From an uncultured Negativicutes bacterium (GTDB lineage Bacteria > Bacillota > Negativicutes > Veillonellales > Megasphaeraceae), in the NCBI GenBank assembly GCA_900752195.1, contig CAADUJ010000020.1, positions 66,656 to 130,655 of the forward strand: DNA of 64,000 nt, in the 5' to 3' direction. Position numbers and translations under genes: made by a program. The notes under the pieces are model-generated. The model saw only the letters and a list, made by a program, of their open reading frames with translations, ran no database searches and was not told the origin of the DNA. Positions within the stretch are counted from its first letter, which is position 1. Every line of letters begins with the position of its first letter. Of this stretch, positions 37,052-45,513 are shown piece after piece.

Positions 37052-37591
37052 ATGATCAAGGAAGTCCTCATCGTCGAAGGACGCAGCGATGTAGCCCGCA
37101 TTAAAGCGAGCCACATTGACGTCGACATGATTACAACAGATGGTTTTTCCCTTCGCCCGGATACATTGGCCCGGATTGACTGTGCCTATAAAAAAAGAGG
37201 CATCATCATCCTCACCGATCCCGATAGAGCAGGAGAAGAAATACGCCGTTTTTTAACAAAGCGCTTTCCGAAGGCAAAACATGCCTTTATTCCCCGTAAG
37301 GATGCCATTGATAATAATGATTTGGGCGTCGAACAGGCTTCACCAGAGGCCATTCGCCTGGCTTTGGAAAAGACTCGGTGTGCCACGTTTGAGCCTCATG
37401 AAGAATTCACCATGGCCGATGTCTTTCAGGCAGGACTCAATGGGCGGCCTGATGCGGCAGAACGACGTGCTGCCGTAGGCGCTATTTTAGGAATTGGCTA
37501 TGGCAATGCCAAACAATTTTTGAAACGCCTCAATCACTACGGTGTTACGCGGGAAGAATGGAATAAAGCAGTAGAGGAGGGATTACGATGA
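37052..37591 (+). CDS. rnmV: ribonuclease M5
   Basis: 179 residues. Toprim nuclease that matures 5S rRNA. Toprim motifs: VLIVEGRSD with the catalytic Glu and ILTDPDRAGEEIR with the DxD-like acids. ATG at 37052 is spaced five bases from AGGAGG; ATG at 37049 is too close. The stop overlaps rsmA as ATGA, the common rnmV-rsmA pairing. Confidence 0.94.
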   Translation: MIKEVLIVEGRSDVARIKASHIDVDMITTDGFSLRPDTLARIDCAYKKRGIIILTDPDRAGEEIRRFLTKRFPKAKHAFIPRKDAIDNNDLGVEQASPEAIRLALEKTRCATFEPHEEFTMADVFQAGLNGRPDAAERRAAVGAILGIGYGNAKQFLKRLNHYGVTREEWNKAVEEGLR

Positions 37592-38430
37592 AAGAGGCAG
37601 ATTTGTCACGTCCTGACGTGGTACATTATATTGTAAAGCGGTTTGGACTGCACATGAGCAAAAAGCTGGGCCAGAACTTTTTGATTCGTCACGATGTGGT
37701 TTCTGATATAGCCTATGCCGCAGAGATTGGTGAAGGCGATGCTGTTCTTGAAATCGGCCCCGGTATTGGTACGCTTACGCAAGGGCTGGCGGAAACGGGG
37801 GCATCCGTTACGGCTGTGGAACTGGACGAACGGCTCCTGCCTATCCTCGATAAGACACTGGCTCACTATGACAACGTACGTATCGTCCATGGCGATATTA
37901 TGAAGACCGATATTGCGACCCTCATGGACTACAAGCAATTTACAGTTTGTGCCAATTTGCCCTATTACATTACGACACCAATTGTCATGAAATTGCTAGA
38001 GCAGAAGTTACCCATCAAACGTATCGTCGTCATGGTACAGAAAGAAGTGGCAGAACGGATGGTATCTGAACCGGGAAGCAAAGTGTATGGAGCGTTGTCT
38101 GTTGCTGTCCAGTATTACACGAAACCGGAAATTATCCTGGAAATCCCGCCAAAAGCTTTCATGCCCGCGCCAGAAGTGACGTCTGCCGTCGTTTCGATGG
38201 AAGTACGGCCCACACCACCTGTTGTCGTAGACAATGAAAAAAAATTCTTCCAGGTCGTAAAGGCGGCGTTCCAACAGCGTCGTAAAACTTTTGCCAATGC
38301 CATGAAAAATACGGGCCTTCCGAAAGAAGACATTGCAAACGTACTTGCTAATGCAGGTATTGATGGGAAACGACGAGGCGAAACGCTGTCGTTACAAGAA
38401 TTTGCTGACGTCGCCAATGCGTGGAAATAG
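37588..38430 (+). CDS. rsmA: 16S rRNA dimethyladenosine transferase
   Basis: 280 residues. KsgA/RsmA dimethylates two adjacent adenines in helix 45 of 16S rRNA. SAM motifs VLEIGPGIGTLTQGL and AVELDERL, catalytic NLPYYIT and the substrate segment MVQKEVAERM are intact. Translationally coupled to rnmV. Confidence 0.96.
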   Translation: MKEADLSRPDVVHYIVKRFGLHMSKKLGQNFLIRHDVVSDIAYAAEIGEGDAVLEIGPGIGTLTQGLAETGASVTAVELDERLLPILDKTLAHYDNVRIVHGDIMKTDIATLMDYKQFTVCANLPYYITTPIVMKLLEQKLPIKRIVVMVQKEVAERMVSEPGSKVYGALSVAVQYYTKPEIILEIPPKAFMPAPEVTSAVVSMEVRPTPPVVVDNEKKFFQVVKAAFQQRRKTFANAMKNTGLPKEDIANVLANAGIDGKRRGETLSLQEFADVANAWK

Positions 38431-38486
38431 ATTCCGTCAAGAGTGTACGTTGCTTGAAATTTTTCATGGAACCATGGTTATATGTA

Positions 38487-38515
38487 TTGACAAGCCTTTT
38501 TGTATCGTCTATAAT
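38487..38515 (+). promoter_or_regulatory. consensus promoter of rplU-prp-rpmA
   Basis: TTGACA, 17-base spacer, TATAAT, an exact consensus match, as expected for ribosomal protein genes. Start near 38523. Confidence 0.9.
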
Positions 38516-38522
38516 TGAAAAG

Positions 38523-38624
38523 TCATAGCATGCACAAGTGGCTGTGAAGATAAGCCGCGTGGAGAGGCTTGTAAGTCCCATTGGGCGCCGTATCCAGCGA
38601 GTATATTGATGAGGAGGTGTCACT
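38523..38624 (+). promoter_or_regulatory. rplU leader RNA
   Basis: About 100-base untranslated leader with a hairpin GTGGCT / AGCCGC and GC-rich segments before AGGAGGTG. Firmicutes rplU often has a structured L21 leader; I cannot align this one, so its class is inference. Confidence 0.45.
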
Positions 38625-38936
38625 ATGTACGCTATTATCAAAACTGGTGGAAAACAGTATCGTGTTCAGGAAGGCGACAATATTTTCGTAGAAAAGCTCG
38701 CTAATGACGTTGATTCTGAAGTAGTATTTGACCAGGTATTGGCAGTTGTAAACGATGGAGACGTGAAAGTTGGTACTCCTGTTGTCGAAGGCGCTAAGGT
38801 AACGGCTAAAGTATTGGAACAGGGTAAGGAAAAGAAAATCCTCGTATTCAAGTACAAAGCTAAATCTGATTATCGTCGTCGTCAAGGTCATCGTCAGCCG
38901 TATACCAAAGTTGTCATCGAAAAGATTGAAGGCTAA
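38625..38936 (+). CDS. rplU: 50S ribosomal protein L21
   Basis: 103 residues, full length. IIKTGGKQYRVQEGD at the start and the basic C-terminal YKAKSDYRRRQGHRQPYT are diagnostic. AGGAGG lies upstream. Its stop overlaps the prp start by one base. Confidence 0.97.
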   Translation: MYAIIKTGGKQYRVQEGDNIFVEKLANDVDSEVVFDQVLAVVNDGDVKVGTPVVEGAKVTAKVLEQGKEKKILVFKYKAKSDYRRRQGHRQPYTKVVIEKIEG

Positions 38937-39244
38937 TGATTACCATTACCATTACCTATGACAACGCAGAATCTATAACGGGGTTCACCATCGACGGTCA
39001 CGCCGAATGGGCAGAACCAGGCAGTGACATCGTATGCGCTGCCGTATCCGCTATCTCCCAGACGGCTTTGCTTGGCTTAGAACGATATGCCAGGAAACAG
39101 ACGTCGTATCGTCATGAATCAGGTCATCTCACTGTCCAGATTAAGGCGCCGACGGCTGAAACGGACGTCATTCTGCGGACCATGGTACTCGGATTACATG
39201 AAATTGCGCGACAGTATAGTTCATACGTCGCATTCGACTCATAG
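38936..39244 (+). CDS. prp: ribosomal-processing cysteine protease Prp
   Basis: 102 residues. Prp trims the N-terminal extension of L27. The catalytic pair is visible as His in GFTIDGHAEWAEPGSD and Cys in IVCAAVSAISQT. It sits between rplU and rpmA as in other Firmicutes and overlaps rplU by one base, so supply of the protease follows that of its substrate. Confidence 0.92.
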   Translation: MITITITYDNAESITGFTIDGHAEWAEPGSDIVCAAVSAISQTALLGLERYARKQTSYRHESGHLTVQIKAPTAETDVILRTMVLGLHEIARQYSSYVAFDS

Positions 39245-39263
39245 AAGTCAGGAGGTGAACGTA

Positions 39264-39557
39264 ATGTTCAATTTTGATTTACAGCTTTTCGCCCATAAAA
39301 AAGGGGTAGGCTCTACTCGTAACGGCCGTGATAGCGAATCTAAACGTCTTGGTGTAAAATGCAATGACGGTACGATCGTGAAAGCCGGTAACATCATCGT
39401 TCGCCAGCGCGGCACGCACTTCCATCCTGGCAAAAACGTAGGCATCGGTAAAGATGATACGCTCTTTGCTAAGGCTGCTGGTAAAGTTGCCATCGAACGT
39501 GCTGGTCGATATAACCGTCGTATCAGCGTATACCCGGTTGAACAGGCTGAAGCTTAA
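39264..39557 (+). CDS. rpmA: 50S ribosomal protein L27 with cleavable N-terminal extension
   Basis: 97 residues. Opens MFNFDLQLFAHKKGVGSTRNG: the LQLFA segment is the Prp cleavage region and the mature protein begins near HKKG. GRDSESKRLGVK and RQRGTHFHPGKNVG are L27 marks. The ATG at 39264 follows AGGAGGTGAAC; longer in-frame starts lie inside prp. Confidence 0.97.
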   Translation: MFNFDLQLFAHKKGVGSTRNGRDSESKRLGVKCNDGTIVKAGNIIVRQRGTHFHPGKNVGIGKDDTLFAKAAGKVAIERAGRYNRRISVYPVEQAEA

Positions 39558-39575
39558 ACACACCGAACAGAGATG

Positions 39576-39606
39576 TCCCTGCAGGAGTAACTGCAGGGAT
39601 TTTTTC
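39576..39606 (+). terminator. intrinsic terminator after rpmA
   Basis: Perfect 9-bp stem TCCCTGCAG / CTGCAGGGA, loop GAGTAA, six or seven T. Confidence 0.9.
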
Positions 39607-39647
39607 TGAATTCAATTTATTTACTATAGGAGATACATCAGATTATC

Positions 39648-40274
39648 ATGGAACATCAACATCCTATGGCGCCTAAATCGACGTTTCTTTCAATACGTCA
39701 GTTGACAGTAGCCGGATTTTTGTCGGCTATTACCATCTTCCTCGGCATTACGGGCTATGGCTTCATTCCCTTAGTCATCATGAATGCCACGATTCTCCAT
39801 ATTCCGACTATTATCGGAAGCCTTACGAGCGGCAGACGGGTCGGCATGATTGTCGGCTTTATGTTCGGTATCTTTTCCTTTGTCCGTTCTCTTCAGGCAC
39901 CGAGCCTTCTCCTGCAGTTTGCTGTGCAATACAGTGTCGTCGCTGATGCATTCATCTGTATCGTACCGCGAATCCTCATCGGTCTCATCGCCTATGAACT
40001 GTATTGCCATCTTCCTGGCAAAGAAGTCCTTCGCGTAGCTGTTACAGCCGTTGTGACGACAATCCTTCACACCATCCTGTTCCTGGGTTCCTTTACGGCC
40101 ATCGTTGGCGTCCCTTACGCACAGGCTCAGGGAATTGCCTTCATGAATGTCATCAATATCATGCTGGGCATTACCGTTGTCAACGGGATTCCTGAAGCTA
40201 TCGTTTCAGGCCTTATCGTAACGCCTGTCGTCATGGCTTTACATCGGGCGGGACTGAAAGTCGACAACGTATAA
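39648..40274 (+). CDS. ECF transporter S component, substrate unknown
   Basis: 208 residues with about six hydrophobic segments. The opening TVAGFLSAITIFLGITGYGFIPL resembles small-molecule-binding S components of energy-coupling-factor transporters, and the length fits. No ECF ATPase or T component is nearby, as is usual for shared-module systems. No riboswitch is visible in the short leader, so the vitamin or metal carried cannot be guessed. The best ribosome site (TAGGAGA) is about 15 bases from the ATG, longer than normal, so the start is less certain. Confidence 0.72.
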   Translation: MEHQHPMAPKSTFLSIRQLTVAGFLSAITIFLGITGYGFIPLVIMNATILHIPTIIGSLTSGRRVGMIVGFMFGIFSFVRSLQAPSLLLQFAVQYSVVADAFICIVPRILIGLIAYELYCHLPGKEVLRVAVTAVVTTILHTILFLGSFTAIVGVPYAQAQGIAFMNVINIMLGITVVNGIPEAIVSGLIVTPVVMALHRAGLKVDNV

Positions 40275-40294
40275 GTATATATTCAATCATATTA

Positions 40295-40326
40295 AACAGG
40301 ACTTTCGAAAGAGAGTCCTGTTTTTT
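40295..40326 (+). terminator. intrinsic terminator after ECF gene
   Basis: Stem AACAGGACT / AGTCCTGTT and a T tract. Confidence 0.88.
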
Positions 40327-40342
40327 GTATGCAATGTAATAT

Positions 40343-40357
40343 TGATATTAATTATCA
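40343..40357. promoter_or_regulatory. Fur-box-like 7-1-7 inverted repeat
   Basis: TGATATT-A-ATTATCA matches the Bacillus-type Fur/PerR core TGATAAT-N-ATTATCA at 13 of 14 arm positions. It lies about 27 bases upstream of the -10 box of the next gene. Confidence 0.45.
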
Positions 40358-40380
40358 TATTTAAATATACGACACACCTA

Positions 40381-40389
40381 TGGTATAAT
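40381..40389 (+). promoter_or_regulatory. extended -10 promoter of the D-2-hydroxyacid dehydrogenase gene
   Basis: TGGTATAAT is an extended -10 element; the -35 region (TTAAAT, 17 bases up) is weak. Start near 40396. Confidence 0.6.
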
Positions 40390-40424
40390 AGGTTCAATGT
40401 ACTACTATAAAAAGAGGTGTTAAT

Positions 40425-41396
40425 ATGAAAATTGCAGTGACGATTTCTCTTTCAGATGAACAGAAACGCTGGTTCGAAGAGGCTGCTCAAGGAGCGACAC
40501 TGGCCTTTATCGACGAAGACAATCCAGCGGTTTCTATTGATGAATTTACGGAGGTCCTGAAAGATGCCGATGCTATTGTAGGTAACATCCCTCCGGCTAT
40601 GGTGTCGACCCTGACAAGCTTACAATGGCTTCAGGTCGGTAGTGCCGGTACAGGTTCTTACATGGCACCAGGTGTCCTTCCGGAACGGGTGGTCCTCACG
40701 AATGCGACAGGCGCTTATGGACTGGCTCTGTCAGAACACATGCTGGCCCAGCTTCTTTCTATGATGAAAAAGCTCTATACCTACTATGACCAGCAAAAAG
40801 AATGTTACTGGAAAGATGAAGGCGCCGTTACATCCATTTACGGATCGACAGCCATCATTACGGGCTTTGGCGATATAGGTAAAGAATTTGGCAAGCGGTT
40901 GAAGGCTTTGGGGTGCCACGTCATCGGCATTCGCCGCCGTAGTCTCGAAGTGCCGCCAGAAGCGGATGAAATGGGACATCTCGAAGACCTTCCGGAACTC
41001 GTTAAACGCGCCGATATCGTCGCAAACTGCCTGCCCGATACGCCGGCAACACGCAATCTTTTTGGGAAGGACCTTTTTCAGCACATGAAGAAGGGCACGT
41101 GGTTTGTCAACGTCGGCCGCGGCAATAGTGTCGTTCAGGAAGATTTGATCGATGCTGTCGAAAAAGGTATCATTGCCGGTGCCAGCCTTGATGTAACAAG
41201 TCCGGAACCGCTACCACCAGATCATCCCATGTGGAAGGTGAAGAACATCTTCATTACGCCGCATGTATCTGGTGGCTATCACCTGGCAGAAACGAAAAAC
41301 CGCATCCTACGTATTGCCTGCCGGAATATACGAGCTTACATCGCTGGAAAACCGTTGGAAAACATCGTCGATAGAGAAACAGGCTATAAAAAATAA
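40425..41396 (+). CDS. D-2-hydroxyacid dehydrogenase
   Basis: 323 residues. NAD(P)-dependent reduction of 2-oxoacids to D-2-hydroxyacids. Rossmann motif GFGDIGKEFGKRL near 145, then NCLPDTPATRNLF, FVNVGRGNSVVQEDLID, ASLDVTSPEPLPPDHPMW and the catalytic His in FITPHVSGGYH. Single-gene unit between terminators. Substrate is not deducible. Confidence 0.9.
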   Translation: MKIAVTISLSDEQKRWFEEAAQGATLAFIDEDNPAVSIDEFTEVLKDADAIVGNIPPAMVSTLTSLQWLQVGSAGTGSYMAPGVLPERVVLTNATGAYGLALSEHMLAQLLSMMKKLYTYYDQQKECYWKDEGAVTSIYGSTAIITGFGDIGKEFGKRLKALGCHVIGIRRRSLEVPPEADEMGHLEDLPELVKRADIVANCLPDTPATRNLFGKDLFQHMKKGTWFVNVGRGNSVVQEDLIDAVEKGIIAGASLDVTSPEPLPPDHPMWKVKNIFITPHVSGGYHLAETKNRILRIACRNIRAYIAGKPLENIVDRETGYKK

Positions 41397-41404
41397 ATCG
41401 ATCC

Positions 41405-41452
41405 AAGACCTTCAGGAGAAGAGAGAACATCTTTCTCAGGGAGGTCTTTTTT
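41405..41452 (+). terminator. intrinsic terminator after the dehydrogenase
   Basis: Outer stem AAGACCT / AGGTCTT with an imperfect inner stem and six T. Confidence 0.75.
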
Positions 41453-41530
41453 CTGCCCTTATTTGTGCAATAGGGCATTTCTATAAAAGCCATCTTTACA
41501 AACATATATGTAGACCGGTGGTCGTGACCT

Positions 41531-42204
41531 GTCTATGCCTTTATTGGCACGTTTCTCATTCTCCTGTGCATCATGGGAGGCAGGAAAGGTATAAAGTCGG
41601 CAGCTTCGCTGATATTTACCTTCATCTTTTTCTTCTTTCCCTTGCTTCGGCGCGGCATGGCGCCAATCCTTGCAGGACTTTTGACGGCACTCATCCTATT
41701 AGCTGTAACGATAGGCCTCATCAGCGGCCTGAACAGGAAAGGGTTTGTCACGTTCCTTTCCACGTTCGGCGGCGTCGTCACATTGGGAATCGCAGTCCTT
41801 GTCTTTGGATGGATGACGAATCTTTCCGGCTATAATGTCGAAAATATTGAAAATCTCATGTTTGCCGCGCAAAATACGATGATTGATGTAGGTCAGCTCC
41901 TTTTGGCAGGCATCTTATTTACCAGCCTCGGAGCCGTCATGGACATCGCTATGGACGTGACGAGCGCTTGCGCAGAATTGGTTACACATGCCGAACAGTT
42001 GACGAGAAAAGAACTCTTTTTGGCGGATCTTTCGGTATATAGGTCCTTGATTACGTCTATGACCTTCCATACTTGCAGCTCATCAACTCCGATTCCATTG
42101 GTATTGAAATCATGAAGGCCTTTTCCGGAAGCTACGGTGTCATAGTCACGGCTGCCTGCTGTCTTTCGGCGGCTCCTGACGGAGTAGTTCACACTCCAGG
42201 CTGA
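41531..42204 (+). pseudogene. broken YibE/F-family membrane protein gene
   Basis: One frame encodes VYAFIGTFLILLCI, GGRKGIKSAASLIFTF and GAVMDIAMDVTSACAEL, the membrane core of YibE/F proteins. The N-terminal part of the family is missing, with a stop just upstream. After SVYRSLITSMT the frame slips by one base and residues are missing; the next frame resumes with LPYLQLINSDSIGIEIMKAFSGS, the family C-terminal segment. So there is at least a 5' truncation and an internal deletion with frameshift. Probably not functional. I see no start codon with a good ribosome site. Confidence 0.65.
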
Positions 42205-42314
42205 AAAGACGGCACATAAGTAATCAGCGTTGATTCCTTACACTATTGTTTTTAGGGACAAAGGCAATGGACAAGAACCGAGTCGTCCGTGCATAAATCG
42301 ACTTTCTGTGATAA

Positions 42315-42334
42315 GATGATATTGTAATATTATC
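42315..42334. promoter_or_regulatory. inverted repeat upstream of the CarB-like gene
   Basis: GATGATATT-GT-AATATTATC, arms of nine with one mismatch, about 40 bases before the start codon. Candidate operator; no regulator recognised. Confidence 0.35.
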
Positions 42335-42375
42335 ATAGTTCATGCATTTCCTGCACATCTGAGGTGAAATACTCT

Positions 42376-45300
42376 ATGAGTAAACGAAAAGATATTCATA
42401 AAATTTTAGTTATTGGTTCCGGCCCATCTGTCATCGGCCAGAACGGAGAATATGACTATGTTGGTACAGAAGCCTGCAAAACCTTGCGGCATCTCGGCTA
42501 TGAAGTCATTGTAGCGAATTCCAATCCGGCATCGATTATGACGAATCCCAATCTAGCAGATCAGACGTACCTCGAACCGCTTAACGTCGAATGTTTGACC
42601 CGCATTATTGAGAAGGAACGTCCTGATGCCGTTTTGCCAAACCTTGGAGGGCAGAATGGCTTGAATCTGTGTGCCCTCTTATATAAACAGGGTGTCCTGA
42701 ATCGCAATGGCGTTAAAATCCTGGGTACCCCAATAGGTGCCATCACGAGCAGCGAAGACCGCATAGCTTTCAAAAAGACATTGACCGACCTGGGCATTGA
42801 AACGGTGCCCAGTGAAGCCTGCTACGGTATTGAAGAAGCTCGGGCCTGCGCGAACCGCATGGGCTATCCCGTCATCTTGCGTCCTGCCTATACCATGAGT
42901 GGTGCTGGCGGCGGTATCGTCTATAATGATGAAGAACTAGAACGCGTATTTACACGGGGACTTAAGGCAAGCCTTATCGGTCAGGTTCTGGTGGAACAAT
43001 CTCTGCACGGCTGGCAGGAATTGGAACTGGAAGTCCTGCGGGATGAACAGAACCATATGATTATAGCTGGAGCCGTAGAAAACGTCGATCCTGTCGGCAT
43101 TCATACAGGCGATTCCCTCTGTGTTCTCCCAATGCTGACTATTCCGCAAGATGTGCAAGATAGATTGCAACACATGGCGTATACCATTATGGAAGCCATG
43201 AAGGTGACGGGCAGCATGACGGTCCAATTTGCTTATGACCGCCACACGGACCGAATTATCGTGATCGAAGGTAACATGCGCTTGTCCCGGACATCGTCTC
43301 TCGTTGCAAAAGGAACGGGTTTATGTGTACCGTCTATAGCCGTACAGCTGGCTCTTGGCGTGATGCTCGATGAACTGCCCTATGAAGGGGAAAAGACCTT
43401 GGTTGATTACGCGCCGGATATGGCCGATGTCGTCGTCAAACTGCCTCGGTGGTCTTTTAAACATCTCGGAAATACGCGCGATATTCTCGATACGCATATG
43501 CGCTCCCTAGGGGAAGTCATGGCCTTTGGCAAGGATTTTTCCGAAGCCTTTGTAAAAGCGACGGAAAGTTTGCATCTGCCATCGTTAGCTCAGCGAGCAG
43601 CAACGTACGACAAGGTTTCAGATACTGTGTGGAACGATCGCCTTGCTACGGCGTCACCAGAACGGTATGCCATGATTTATGCTGCCTTGTCTCAAGGCCT
43701 TACATCGGAAGCAGTGGCAGATGCAACGGATATCCATCCTTATTTCATAGAACGAATTCAATCCGTCGTAGCAAATGGCACTGACTTTGGCACGTCTCAT
43801 TGGCATATGACACGCGTCTTTGGAGAAGACGAAACAGGATGCTTTTACAGCTCTTCTCAAGGCGAAGATGTGCCTGTACGTTCAGATGAACGCCAGAAAG
43901 TCGTTCTTATCGGCAGCGGTCCGAATCGCTTGGGAGAAAGCATCGAATTCGACTATGCCTGTGTCCAGGCGTCGAAAGCGCTCCAAAAAGAAGGCTTCTA
44001 TACAGTTCTTATCAACTCCAATCCGGCAGCTGTCTCGACAGATTGTCACAGTGCCGATGCCGTATATATTGAACCGATTACGGCAGCTTCTATTCAGGCT
44101 GTTTGCCGCCGGGAAAACTCACGGTATGTCATCGTCCAATTCGGTGGCGAAAGTGCGCTGGCCTTGACGGCACAGCTCGAAGCGGCAGGTCTCACTGTTA
44201 TCGGTACGTCTTCGATGACGCTGGGACAACTGGCAGATCGTACGGCCTTTATGGACACCATGAAGGGCCTGTCTATTCCGTCGCCGCAATCCATCGTCGC
44301 AACTACGGAAGAAGCCGTCCTTGAAAGCGCTGATTCCATTGGCTATCCCATCATGGTACGACCGGTCCATATCAGGAGCGGCCAGTGGCGTGATGTCCTT
44401 TTTGATGCTCCATCGTTACGGCAATATCTGGCGGCAATCGAATCCGTCTCCGCCAATACACCTATCATGGTCCAGCAATTCCTCCGCAATGCCGTAGAAT
44501 GTGAAGCCGATGTCGTCGGCAATGGAACGGACGTCTACATCCCGGCGTTCATGGAACACATTGAATTAGCCGGTATCCATTCTGGCGATAGTGCCTGCAT
44601 CGTGCCGGGACGTCATATTACAGCCAGTCAGGAAAGTACGCTCCGTGACTATATCAGCACCATTGTGCGTCATTTCCACATCGTTGGTATGGTTAATATC
44701 CATTTTGCTATTGCTGACGATATGATATATGTCATGAGTCTCAATCTCCGTGCGTCCCGGACGGTTCCTCTCGTCTCCAAGGTATGCGGAACAAACCTCA
44801 TTGCTCTGGCAGCTCGCGTCTTATCAGGTGCCATGGGGAAAGAAGAACCGGATTTAAAAGCCCTGGAAACGCCGTCCTTGACCTATTGGGCCGTAAAAGA
44901 AGCTGTATTCCCGTTTTCTGTATTCCCAGAAGCGGATCCGGCATTAGGGCCAGAAATGCGTTCCACTGGGGAAGTCGTGGGACTGGCAAACTCAACAGGC
45001 GAAGCCTTCTTTAAAGCCGAAGAAGCTGCCGACGCGCTCTTGCCACTCCATGGGTCAGTCATCATATCTGTCAGCGATGCTGACAAGCCGTATATAGCAG
45101 AACTGGCACAGAATCTGGCAGAAGATGATTTTACTCTTTACGCAACGGATAAGACCTACGATCTTCTCCAGGCTGCGTTCATTCCCGTATCGAAGGTCAA
45201 CAAGATAGGGGAACCGTCGCCAACGATTGAAGAACTCGTGTATAACGGTGACATTCAGATGGTCATTAATACGCCGTCGTCAGGAAAAGGTTCTGCTCAT

Positions 45301-45453
45301 GATGACGGTGCGCTCCGGAAAGCCGCCATTCGGGCAGGCATCCCGTACTTTACGACAATCGTAGCTGCCAAGGCTGCTGCTGAAGGAATCCATCGCATGA
45401 TTACCCACGGCAGAAGCGATATTCATTCTCTTCAAGAATGGTATAAACAGTAA
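42376..45453 (+). CDS. carbamoyl-phosphate synthase large-subunit paralogue, second synthetase half altered
   Basis: 1025 residues with the full CarB layout: two ATP-grasp halves and a C-terminal MGS-like domain (VINTPSSGKG, GIPYFTTIVAAKAA). The first half keeps metal ligands Gln284, Glu298 and Asn300 (EGNMR in place of EMNPR) and RPAYTMSGAGGG. In the second half the equivalent residues read His776 and Ser788 with Asn790 kept, and the Gly-rich loop is RPVHIRSGQWR at 662 instead of RPSYVLGGRAM. So the carbamate-phosphorylating site is probably inactive. No small subunit gene is near. ATG at 42376 follows GAGGTG; an earlier start is not supported. Normal carAB may exist elsewhere. Real function unknown. 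Confidence 0.8.
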   Translation: MSKRKDIHKILVIGSGPSVIGQNGEYDYVGTEACKTLRHLGYEVIVANSNPASIMTNPNLADQTYLEPLNVECLTRIIEKERPDAVLPNLGGQNGLNLCALLYKQGVLNRNGVKILGTPIGAITSSEDRIAFKKTLTDLGIETVPSEACYGIEEARACANRMGYPVILRPAYTMSGAGGGIVYNDEELERVFTRGLKASLIGQVLVEQSLHGWQELELEVLRDEQNHMIIAGAVENVDPVGIHTGDSLCVLPMLTIPQDVQDRLQHMAYTIMEAMKVTGSMTVQFAYDRHTDRIIVIEGNMRLSRTSSLVAKGTGLCVPSIAVQLALGVMLDELPYEGEKTLVDYAPDMADVVVKLPRWSFKHLGNTRDILDTHMRSLGEVMAFGKDFSEAFVKATESLHLPSLAQRAATYDKVSDTVWNDRLATASPERYAMIYAALSQGLTSEAVADATDIHPYFIERIQSVVANGTDFGTSHWHMTRVFGEDETGCFYSSSQGEDVPVRSDERQKVVLIGSGPNRLGESIEFDYACVQASKALQKEGFYTVLINSNPAAVSTDCHSADAVYIEPITAASIQAVCRRENSRYVIVQFGGESALALTAQLEAAGLTVIGTSSMTLGQLADRTAFMDTMKGLSIPSPQSIVATTEEAVLESADSIGYPIMVRPVHIRSGQWRDVLFDAPSLRQYLAAIESVSANTPIMVQQFLRNAVECEADVVGNGTDVYIPAFMEHIELAGIHSGDSACIVPGRHITASQESTLRDYISTIVRHFHIVGMVNIHFAIADDMIYVMSLNLRASRTVPLVSKVCGTNLIALAARVLSGAMGKEEPDLKALETPSLTYWAVKEAVFPFSVFPEADPALGPEMRSTGEVVGLANSTGEAFFKAEEAADALLPLHGSVIISVSDADKPYIAELAQNLAEDDFTLYATDKTYDLLQAAFIPVSKVNKIGEPSPTIEELVYNGDIQMVINTPSSGKGSAHDDGALRKAAIRAGIPYFTTIVAAKAAAEGIHRMITHGRSDIHSLQEWYKQ

Positions 45454-45513
45454 TGCAAAGGCCTGCAGGATACAATTCTTGCGGGCTTATGTATGAAATA
45501 TAAGGTGATGACT

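Noticed and set aside
45463..45485. GCCTGCAGG / CTTGCGGGC hairpin after the CarB-like gene as a terminator.
   Set aside because: It forms a 9-bp stem with two G-U pairs but has no T run; left as an unassigned hairpin.
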